Assembly (NCBI GenBank): GCA_947174955.1
Contig: CAMWKX010000070.1
Coordinates: forward strand, 1 to 6,771
DNA from: an uncultured Clostridia bacterium
GTDB lineage: Bacteria; Bacillota; Clostridia; Christensenellales; Borkfalkiaceae
DNA length: 6,771 nt
Direction of reading: 5' to 3'
Shown: one piece after another, positions 1 through 5,783 of the stretch
How the letters are laid out: each line of letters starts with the position of its first letter
Numbering within the stretch: the stretch's first letter is position 1
The notes under the pieces: generated by a model
What the model was told of the DNA's origin: nothing
Database searches by the model: none
The model's input: only the letters and a program-made list of their open reading frames with translations
Position numbers and translations under genes: made by a program

Positions 1-861
1 CCGTTTAACGAAATATCGGGAGTTGTGACCGAGTTCCAGAACGCGCTCGCGTGCGCGGGCAGAATTTACGAGCTTATCGACGAGCCCGCCCAGCTGCCCG
101 ACGCTGACGGCGCGAAAACGCTCGAAGACGTTAAGGGCGGCGTGGAGTTTAATAACGTATACTTTTCCTACGAGGAAGACAAGCCGCTTATAGAAAATCT
201 CAATATCCGCGCGGAGGCGGGGCAGAGAATAGCCATAGTCGGACCGACGGGTTGCGGCAAGACAACGCTTATCAATCTTTTAATGCGCTTTTACGACGTG
301 CAGGGCGGCACAATCACGGTCGACGGTCACAAAGTGCGGCACGTCACGCGCAAATCGCTCAGAAAGAGCTACGGTATGGTGTTGCAGGATACGTGGCTGA
401 AAAGCGGCACGGTGCGCGACAATATCACCATAGGCAAGCCCGACGCCACCGACGAAGAGGTAATCGCGGCGGCAAAGGCAACGCACGTCCACGGCTTTAT
501 AATGCAGATGAAGGACGGCTACGACACGGTAATCGGCGAGGACGGCGGCAACCTCTCGCAGGGACAGAAACAGCTACTCTGCATAACGCGCATAATGCTG
601 TGCCTGCCGCCTATGCTCATTCTTGACGAGGCGACGAGTTCGATAGACACCCGCACGGAATTAAAAATCCAGAACGCGTTTGCAAAGCTTATGAAGGGCA
701 GAACGAGCTTTATCGTCGCGCACAGGCTTTCGACCATAAAGGAAGCCGACTTAATTTTGGTTATGAACAAGGGCAACATTATAGAACAGGGCACGCACGA
801 CCAGCTTATGGCGGCGGGCGGGTTCTATCGCAATTTGTATAACAGTCAATTCAGTCAATAA
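1..861 (+). CDS. ABC exporter half-transporter, C-terminal part (5' truncated by window edge)
   Basis: This is the C-terminal part of a membrane exporter subunit in which one chain carries both a transmembrane domain and an ATPase domain. The reading frame is open from base 1, so the true start lies upstream; the GTG at 25 is an internal valine. The first ~30 codons match the end of the transmembrane domain and its link to the nucleotide-binding domain. That domain is complete: A-loop Tyr at 169-171, Walker A GPTGCGKTT (241-267), Q-loop Gln (385-387), signature LSQGQ (553-567), Walker B with catalytic Glu (628-630), D-loop SSID, and switch His (721-723). All catalytic residues are present, so it should hydrolyse ATP. 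LSQGQ in place of LSGGQ is common in heterodimeric clostridial exporters of the YfiB/YfiC or LmrC/LmrD type (family knowledge), so a partner subunit may lie just upstream (inference). The substrate cannot be told from this part. The stop is 16 bp before the ABC-F gene, suggesting co-transcription. Confidence 0.96.
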   Translation, partial: PFNEISGVVTEFQNALACAGRIYELIDEPAQLPDADGAKTLEDVKGGVEFNNVYFSYEEDKPLIENLNIRAEAGQRIAIVGPTGCGKTTLINLLMRFYDVQGGTITVDGHKVRHVTRKSLRKSYGMVLQDTWLKSGTVRDNITIGKPDATDEEVIAAAKATHVHGFIMQMKDGYDTVIGEDGGNLSQGQKQLLCITRIMLCLPPMLILDEATSSIDTRTELKIQNAFAKLMKGRTSFIVAHRLSTIKEADLILVMNKGNIIEQGTHDQLMAAGGFYRNLYNSQFSQ

Positions 862-877
862 ATAAACGGGAGAAATT

Positions 878-2455
878 ATGTTACAGGTAAACAACGTATC
901 GCTGCAATACGGCAGTAAAAAGCTTTTCGAGGACGTAAACTTAAAGTTTACGGGCGGAAACTGCTACGGCATCATAGGCGCAAACGGCGCGGGCAAGTCG
1001 ACCTTTTTAAAGGTGTTGAGCGGCGAAATCGAGCCGAACAAGGGCGAGGTCGTAATGGACAAGACCGAGCGTATGTCCGTGCTTATGCAGAACCAGGCGG
1101 CTTTCGACAACGTGACCGTCCTGCGCGCGGTTATGCTCGGGCACAAGCGTCTGGTCGAGATAATGGACGAAAAGGACGCTCTGTACGCGAAAGAGGATTT
1201 CTCGGAAGCGGACGGCGTGCGCGCAAGCGAGCTGGAAACCGAGTTCGCCGAGCTCGACGGCTGGAACGCCGAGTACGAGGCGCAGACCCTTCTGAACGCG
1301 CTCGATATAGGCGAGGAATTCTACGACGTATTAATGGCGGACGTCGACGCAAAGCGCAAGGTCAAAATACTTTTGGCGCAGGCGCTGTTCGGCAACCCCG
1401 ACATACTTTTATTGGACGAGCCGACCAACAACCTCGACATAAAGACGGTGCGCTGGCTGGAAGATTATCTTCTGGACTTCGAAAACACGGTAATAATCGT
1501 ATCGCACAACCGTCACTTCTTAAACAAGGTGTGCACGCATATCTGCGACGTCGACTACGGCAAAATCAATATGATGCTCGGCAACTACGACTTCTGGTAC
1601 GAAACCAGCCAGCTCTTGGCGCGCCAGCAAAAGGATATCAATAAGAAGAACGAACAGCGCGCAAAGGAATTGCAGGAGTTCATCGCAAGGTTCGCGGCGA
1701 ACGCTTCCAAGTCGAGACAGGCGACGTCGAGAAAGAAAGAGCTTGAAAAGCTGACCATATCCGACTTCAAGCCGTCCTTGCGCAAATATCCGTATATCGA
1801 TTTCAAGTATGAAAAGGAAATCGGCAACGACATTTTGATGGTCGAGGGACTGACGAAAAAGGGGTATTTCGAAAACGTATCGTTCACCGTTCAGCGCGAT
1901 GACAAGATAGGTATAGTCAGCGACAAGTCGACGACCATATCTATGCTGTACGACGTTCTTACGGGCAAGGCGCAGCCCGACGCGGGCACGGTGCGCTGGG
2001 GTAAGACCATCTCGGCAAGTTACTTCCCCGAAAACAACAACGAGTATTTCCAGGGCTGCGATTTAACGCTCGTGCAGTGGCTGTCGCAGTTCTCCAACGA
2101 CCACTACGAGGAGTACCTGCGCGGCTGGCTGGGCAGAATGTTGTTCTCGGGCGAGGAGGCGTTAAAGCAGGCAAAGGTTTTATCGGGCGGCGAAAAGGTA
2201 AGGTGTATGCTCGCGAAAATGATGCTCGAAGGCGGCAACTTCCTTATATTGGACGAGCCCACCAACCACCTCGATTTGGAGAGTATAACCGCGCTCAACA
2301 ACGGTATGAAGAATTTCAAGGGCTGTATGCTGTTCACCTCGCACGACCAGGAGCTTATGAACACGGTTGCAACCCGCATAATCGAGATAAACGGTACCAA
2401 GCGTTTCGATAAAAACGTGACGTACGACGAATATATCGATCTGGTAACAAAATAA
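878..2455 (+). CDS. ybiT: ABC-F family ATPase, YbiT/YkpA type, with one degenerate ATP site
   Basis: A soluble 525-residue protein with two ABC ATPase domains and no membrane segments, the ABC-F layout; such proteins act at the ribosome rather than in transport. The start is supported by a GGGAG site at 868-872. Domain 1 has Walker A GANGAGKST (residues 34-42), Walker B with Glu181 followed by PTNNLD, and a switch His in SHN. The linker (about 240-300) carries the NASKSRQATSRKK stretch typical of the family. Domain 2 has signature LSGGE (435-439), Walker B with Glu460 followed by PTNHLD, and switch His489. Two motifs are lost: the domain 1 signature reads VDAKR (156-160), and the domain 2 P-loop reads SDKSTTIS (348-355) with Ile where the Walker A Lys should be. 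These two elements build the same composite site, so one site looks active and the other inactive. E. coli YbiT also lacks a normal first signature (recalled, not checked). Overall similarity to YbiT and B. subtilis YkpA is strong. A housekeeping translation role is more likely than antibiotic resistance, but the sequence does not prove it. Confidence 0.93.
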   Translation: MLQVNNVSLQYGSKKLFEDVNLKFTGGNCYGIIGANGAGKSTFLKVLSGEIEPNKGEVVMDKTERMSVLMQNQAAFDNVTVLRAVMLGHKRLVEIMDEKDALYAKEDFSEADGVRASELETEFAELDGWNAEYEAQTLLNALDIGEEFYDVLMADVDAKRKVKILLAQALFGNPDILLLDEPTNNLDIKTVRWLEDYLLDFENTVIIVSHNRHFLNKVCTHICDVDYGKINMMLGNYDFWYETSQLLARQQKDINKKNEQRAKELQEFIARFAANASKSRQATSRKKELEKLTISDFKPSLRKYPYIDFKYEKEIGNDILMVEGLTKKGYFENVSFTVQRDDKIGIVSDKSTTISMLYDVLTGKAQPDAGTVRWGKTISASYFPENNNEYFQGCDLTLVQWLSQFSNDHYEEYLRGWLGRMLFSGEEALKQAKVLSGGEKVRCMLAKMMLEGGNFLILDEPTNHLDLESITALNNGMKNFKGCMLFTSHDQELMNTVATRIIEINGTKRFDKNVTYDEYIDLVTK

Positions 2456-2478
2456 AACGTAAGCCAAGGGGGGAAGAA

Positions 2479-3498
2479 ATGAAGAATAAGAGCTTGCCTG
2501 TCGTAATAACGGTAGTGGCGGCAGTGTTTGCCGTTGCGCTTGCGGTGTGGGGCGGCTTTGCGTTCTGTACGCAGGTCAAAATAGCCGACGCGCAGCTTTA
2601 CGCGCTCATACCCATCTATATACTGTTAATCGTGCTCGGCGCCGTTATCGACGAACTCGTGCACGAGGGCGCGCACTTTTTGGTGGGCGCAATGCTTTTA
2701 ATGGGCGTAAAGGTGCCCAAAATCCGCATTTTCAAAAGCTCGTCGGTCGAAATGTATCCCAAGGGCGTCAAGGCAATGCGGTTGAGGTTTATTCTCACTG
2801 CGGCGGCGGGACTGTTTTTCGACTTGCTTATAATCGTGCTCGGAATAATCGCGCTGACCGTGCCGTCGGTAACTCCCGTTTTGGCAATTACCTTGCCGTA
2901 CGCGTTCTATACGTTCGTAATAAACGTAGTGCCGCTCGAATACGCGGCGGGCAAAACGGACGGACTTGCGGTAGTTGAGGCGATAGCCAACGACGACTCC
3001 ACGCAGGTAATGTTCGCAGTGCTCAAAATACAGGGGCTTGTCAACGGAGGTATGCTTCTTCGCGAAGTCCCCGAAAGTATGCTTTTGGACGTGCCGCAGA
3101 TACAGGAAGACGACGTCAATTTCATTATGCTCACACAGATAAGGTTCGAGTACTACGAGGCTGTGGGCAACGACAGCGAGGCGTATAAATACTTTATGCG
3201 CTATAAAGAGCTGATACGCTATCTGCCGAGCTTGTACACCAAGGGCGAACAGCGCGAGGAGTACAGCGACGAGGAGATAGCGCAGGTGGAGGTTACGCCC
3301 GCAACGCTTGCCGCCGCCGAGAAGGCAAAGAGCGAAAAACCCGCGGAACAGCCCGAGGAACAACCTGCGGAAGAAACGACGGAACAGTCCGCGCAAGAGG
3401 TTACCGAAACGGTCGAGGAAAAGGTTGAAGAAAAACCCGAAGAGCCAGAGGCAACCGAAGAAAAGAAACCCAAACGCAAAAAGAAGAAATCGGAATAA
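2479..3498 (+). CDS. Putative M50-like (site-2-protease-type) membrane zinc metallopeptidase with charged tail
   Basis: A 339-residue polytopic membrane protein. Hydrophobic segments lie at about residues 7-29, 41-60, 104-126 and 131-151. HEGAH (62-66) directly follows the second segment and fits the zinc-binding HExxH motif (His62, Glu63, His66). A second motif, NVVPLEYAAGKTDG (149-162), matches the NxxP...DG signature of M50 peptidases, where the Asp (here Asp161) is the third zinc ligand. AAAGLFFD near 108-115 sits where M50 proteins often have a Gly/Pro-rich motif. These three elements in order are the basis for the call. Residues ~165-262 are soluble and helical, with a TPR-like helix pair near 222-248. 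Residues ~274-339 are low-complexity Glu/Pro/Thr/Lys ending in a run of Lys and Arg, probably disordered and cytoplasmic. A strong purine-rich ribosome binding site (AAGGGGGGAAG, 2466-2476) fixes the start. It lies 23 bp after the ABC-F gene and is probably last in the operon. The substrate is unknown, and a non-catalytic membrane role is not excluded. Confidence 0.72.
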   Translation: MKNKSLPVVITVVAAVFAVALAVWGGFAFCTQVKIADAQLYALIPIYILLIVLGAVIDELVHEGAHFLVGAMLLMGVKVPKIRIFKSSSVEMYPKGVKAMRLRFILTAAAGLFFDLLIIVLGIIALTVPSVTPVLAITLPYAFYTFVINVVPLEYAAGKTDGLAVVEAIANDDSTQVMFAVLKIQGLVNGGMLLREVPESMLLDVPQIQEDDVNFIMLTQIRFEYYEAVGNDSEAYKYFMRYKELIRYLPSLYTKGEQREEYSDEEIAQVEVTPATLAAAEKAKSEKPAEQPEEQPAEETTEQSAQEVTETVEEKVEEKPEEPEATEEKKPKRKKKKSE

Positions 3499-3506
3499 AA
3501 TAAAGC

Positions 3507-3537
3507 GCGCCGCGCGGCTTTAATTGCCGCGCGGCGC
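3507..3537. terminator. Probable bidirectional intrinsic terminator
   Basis: A perfect 12-bp GC-rich stem (arms 3507-3518 and 3526-3537) encloses a 7-base AT loop. On the + strand the stem is followed by TCATTTTAA, a weak T-run. On the minus strand it is followed by TTTATTTTATT, a better T-rich tract. It starts 8 bp after the stop of the M50-like gene and ends 5 bp before the stop of the minus-strand miniprotein gene, as expected for a terminator shared by convergent genes. Each arm contains the self-complementary decamer GCCGCGCGGC, so the repeat is both direct and inverted. Confidence 0.85.
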
Positions 3538-3542
3538 TCATT

Positions 3543-3698
3543 TTAACTAATGCGCCAAAGCCGTCCGAAGCAGTTGGGGCACACGTATTTCCAGCGCAGA
3601 GCGCACTCCTTGCAGACGTGGTTTCCGCAACTTTCGCACTCGTAAATTTCGCCTTCCGTCCAGATATTTTTCCCGTTGAAATTTTTGCAATTATCCAT
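3543..3698 (-). CDS. Cys-rich, probable zinc-binding miniprotein (51 aa)
   Basis: A short minus-strand gene running from ATG at 3698-3696 to TAA at 3545-3543. The 51-residue product has seven Cys and one His: Cys4, Cys21-x2-Cys24, His27, Cys29-x2-Cys32, Cys40-x2-Cys43. Three CxxC knuckles in about 23 residues indicate one or two structural zinc ions, as in zinc ribbons or treble-clef/RING-like folds. The final knuckle reads VCPNCFGRLWR, and the CxxCA...CPNC...L arrangement recalls the DUF1272 family of small Cys-rich proteins (from memory, low certainty). No signal peptide or membrane segment is seen, so it is probably cytosolic. An in-frame TAA 9 bp upstream of the ATG rules out a longer form from an earlier start. 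No clear Shine-Dalgarno sequence precedes the ATG, which is the main doubt. It ends against the shared terminator, is transcribed away from gyrB, and fills an otherwise unexplained gap. The Cys spacing would be hard to get by chance. Function unknown. Confidence 0.72.
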   Translation of the reverse strand: MDNCKNFNGKNIWTEGEIYECESCGNHVCKECALRWKYVCPNCFGRLWRIS

Positions 3699-3778
3699 AT
3701 AAACAGTTTATCGGAAAAGGTATAAAATTATGCGTTTTTTCGCCTTAAAACAGCCTTAAATTTAGCGTAAATTTTGTT

Positions 3779-3788
3779 CAAACGTTTG
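3779..3788. promoter_or_regulatory. 10-bp palindrome overlapping the gyrB -35 box (possible operator)
   Basis: CAAACGTTTG is perfectly self-complementary and its right end overlaps the proposed -35 hexamer. The symmetry does not extend into the flanks. Placement suits a repressor site, but a 10-bp palindrome in AT-rich DNA can arise by chance. It does not fit the Bacillus LexA box, which has GAAC and GTTC separated by four bases. Confidence 0.3.
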
Positions 3789-3814
3789 CGTTATTTCTAA
3801 TAATATGGTATAAT
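3786..3814 (+). promoter_or_regulatory. Predicted sigma-A type promoter for gyrB-gyrA
   Basis: The -10 box TATAAT (3809-3814) is a perfect consensus and is preceded by TGG, giving an extended -10. The -35 box TTGCGT (3786-3791) matches only the first three consensus positions, at the ideal 17-bp spacing. Transcription would begin near 3821, giving a leader of about 22 bases that contains only the ribosome binding site. A weaker overlapping alternative is TTGTTC (3774-3779) with TAATAA (3798-3803) at 18-bp spacing. Confidence 0.72.
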
Positions 3815-3842
3815 AAAATAAATAAATTTCAGAGGTGAAATT

Positions 3843-5771
3843 ATGCCCGAAAAAGTTCGTTCCGATTACGACGCAAACAGCTTAAAAGCGCTCAAAGGTC
3901 TGGAGCCGGTAAGAGAGCATCCCGGTATGTATATCGGCCCTACAGACGAAAAGGGACTGCACTGTCTGGTGCGCGAAGTTATCGATAACTCGATAGACGA
4001 GGCGCTCGCCGGCTACTGCGATAAAATCGAGGTGACAATCTCCGCCGAGGGCTTCTGCACTGTCAAGGACAACGGCAGAGGTATACCCACCGGTATCAAC
4101 AAGGAAGAGGGCATTTCGGGCGTAGAACTTGCGCTTACAAACCTCAACGCCGGCGGTAAATTCGGCGGCGGCAACAAGGCTGGCGGCTATAAAATTTCGT
4201 CGGGTCTGCACGGCGTAGGCGTATCCTGCGTCAACGCACTGTCCGATACGCTCATTGCCGAGGTCTGCCAGCGCGGTCACAAGTTCCGTCAGGTCTACCA
4301 CGAGGGCGTTCCCGAAGAGCCTTTGAAGATAGTGGAGGACACCGACGCGACGGGCACGTCGATCTGTTTCCATCCCGACCCCACGATGTTCGAAACAATC
4401 GATTTCAACTACGATACGCTCAAAACGCTCCTTCGCGAACTGTCCTACTTAAACAAGGGACTTACCCTGACTTTAACCGACTACCGCGGCGAAAGGGTAC
4501 GCACGGACACATTCTGCTACGAGGGCGGCGTAGTTCACTTTATACAGGATATCAACGAGGGCAAAAACGTGCTTTTTGCTCAGCCCGTGTACTTCGAAGA
4601 GAACGAGGGCGACGACAAATTTTTGGAAGTTGCCATTCAGTACAACGACGGCTATTCCGAGCAGATTTTCCCCTTCTCGAACAATATCCGCCAGCCCGAC
4701 GGCGGCACGCACTTAGACGGCTTCAAGGCGGCTTTGACCAAGGTTATCAACGACGCGGGTCACCGTCTTAAAATCTTAAAGGACAGCGACAAGCTTTCGG
4801 GCGACGACGTGCGCGAGGGCATAACGGCTGTCGTGTCGGTCAAGATAGCCGACGCGCAGTACGAGAGCCAGACCAAGAGCAAGCTGTGCTCGACGTACGT
4901 CCGCGGCTTCGTTCAGAAGGCGGTCGTAGACAAATTCGGTACGTACTTAGAGGAGCACCCCGCCGAAACGCGCGAGCTTGTAATGCGCTGTATAACCGCT
5001 CAGCGTGCGCGCGACGCGGCAAGGCTCGCCCGCGAGGAGACGAGAAGAAAGGGCGTTTTGGAGAGCACCAAGCTTCCCGGCAAACTTGCCGACTGTTCGG
5101 ACAAGAGGTCGGAGCTGTGCGAAATTTATATCGTCGAGGGTGACTCGGCGGGCGGCACGGCAAAGCAGGGGCGCGACAGACGTTTCCAGGCAATACTGCC
5201 TTTGAGAGGCAAGATATTAAACGTTGAAAAGGTGCGCATAAACCGCGTACTCGAAAACGAAGAAATAAAGGCAATGATAACCGCGTTCGGCTGCGGCATA
5301 CAGGAAAACTTCGACGAGAGCAAGTTAAGATACGACAGAATTATAATTATGACCGATGCCGACGTAGACGGCTCGCACATAAGAATTTTGCTTTTAACCT
5401 TCTTCTTCCGCTATATGCGCCCGCTGGTTGAAAACGGACACGTATACGCCGCACAGCCGCCTCTTTACAAGGTGAGCGGAAAGAACATAGAGGACACGTA
5501 CCTCTACGACGACGCGGCTTTAACTAAGTTCAGAGAGGAGCACCCCGACGGCAAGTTCGAGTTGCAGCGCTATAAGGGCCTCGGCGAAATGAACAAGGAA
5601 CAGCTTTGGGAGACGACGATGGACCCCGCAAAGCGTACGCTTGTGAGAATAAACGTGCAGGACGCAGTCGAAGCCGATAAAATGTTCGCGCTTCTGATGG
5701 GCGAGCAACCCGAACTGAGAAGACAGTTCATAGAGGACAACGCAAAGCTTGTCGAGGATCTGGATATTTAA
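3843..5771 (+). CDS. gyrB: DNA gyrase subunit B
   Basis: The ATPase subunit of DNA gyrase, which with GyrA introduces negative supercoils into DNA. At 642 residues it has the usual length for the short Gram-positive form. The N-terminal GHKL ATPase domain has catalytic Glu45, Asn49 in the IDNSIDEAL motif, Asp76 in DNGRGIP, and a glycine-rich lid (about 110-130) that looks a few residues longer than usual (GGGNKAGGYK). The transducer domain has the ATP-contacting QTK loop (343-345). The Toprim domain has EGDSAGG (432-438) and DADVDGSHI (from 505), followed by the QPPLYK region. DADVDGSHI indicates GyrB; Gram-positive ParE usually has DADTDGAHI. One oddity is KLCS after the QTK loop, where GyrB and ParE normally have KLGN. 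The ATG follows AGAGGTGA (3831-3838) at good spacing, and the YDANSLKALKGLE start matches the family. It is followed directly by gyrA, with which it is probably co-transcribed. Confidence 0.97.
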   Translation: MPEKVRSDYDANSLKALKGLEPVREHPGMYIGPTDEKGLHCLVREVIDNSIDEALAGYCDKIEVTISAEGFCTVKDNGRGIPTGINKEEGISGVELALTNLNAGGKFGGGNKAGGYKISSGLHGVGVSCVNALSDTLIAEVCQRGHKFRQVYHEGVPEEPLKIVEDTDATGTSICFHPDPTMFETIDFNYDTLKTLLRELSYLNKGLTLTLTDYRGERVRTDTFCYEGGVVHFIQDINEGKNVLFAQPVYFEENEGDDKFLEVAIQYNDGYSEQIFPFSNNIRQPDGGTHLDGFKAALTKVINDAGHRLKILKDSDKLSGDDVREGITAVVSVKIADAQYESQTKSKLCSTYVRGFVQKAVVDKFGTYLEEHPAETRELVMRCITAQRARDAARLAREETRRKGVLESTKLPGKLADCSDKRSELCEIYIVEGDSAGGTAKQGRDRRFQAILPLRGKILNVEKVRINRVLENEEIKAMITAFGCGIQENFDESKLRYDRIIIMTDADVDGSHIRILLLTFFFRYMRPLVENGHVYAAQPPLYKVSGKNIEDTYLYDDAALTKFREEHPDGKFELQRYKGLGEMNKEQLWETTMDPAKRTLVRINVQDAVEADKMFALLMGEQPELRRQFIEDNAKLVEDLDI

Positions 5772-5783
5772 GGGAGAAAGAAA

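Larger units (their letters stand above)
3699..3842. promoter_or_regulatory. AT-rich divergent intergenic region upstream of gyrB
   Basis: This 144-bp AT-rich gap separates the minus-strand miniprotein start from the gyrB start. It holds the gyrB promoter, a 10-bp palindrome, and two copies of TAAATTT (3757-3763 and 3768-3774) spaced 11 bp apart, about one helical turn, in the position of an UP element. No convincing minus-strand promoter for the miniprotein was found; candidates such as CATAAT (complement of 3727-3732) lack a -35 partner. I see no riboswitch or RNA gene here. Confidence 0.6.

Noticed and set aside
25..27. GTG as a possible start codon of the first gene
   Set aside because: The same frame is open back to base 1 and encodes exporter sequence upstream of it, so it is an internal Val codon.
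1916..1945. Sequencing error or frameshift as the cause of the abnormal second P-loop in the ABC-F protein
   Set aside because: The frame stays uninterrupted with clear family sequence on both sides, and the stretch has the expected length, so the change is by substitution.
2698..3396. 232-codon open frame on the minus strand opposite the M50-like gene
   Set aside because: It lies wholly antisense to a gene with clear motifs and a strong ribosome binding site. Its product is Arg/His/Tyr-rich, as expected from reading antisense through GC-biased codons.
3308..3523. Alternative + strand frame over the M50-like tail, as an overlapping gene or frameshift extension
   Set aside because: It is an Arg/Asn/Pro/Lys-rich shadow of the Glu-rich tail. 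The A-run near 3476-3490 does not match the A AAA AAG slippery heptamer, and the main frame ends at a normal stop before the terminator.
3779..3790. LexA/SOS box upstream of gyrB
   Set aside because: The palindrome has no four-base gap between GAAC-like and GTTC-like half sites and does not fit the Gram-positive consensus.
3815..3842. Riboswitch or structured leader before gyrB
   Set aside because: The predicted leader is only about 22 bases and contains little beyond the ribosome binding site.
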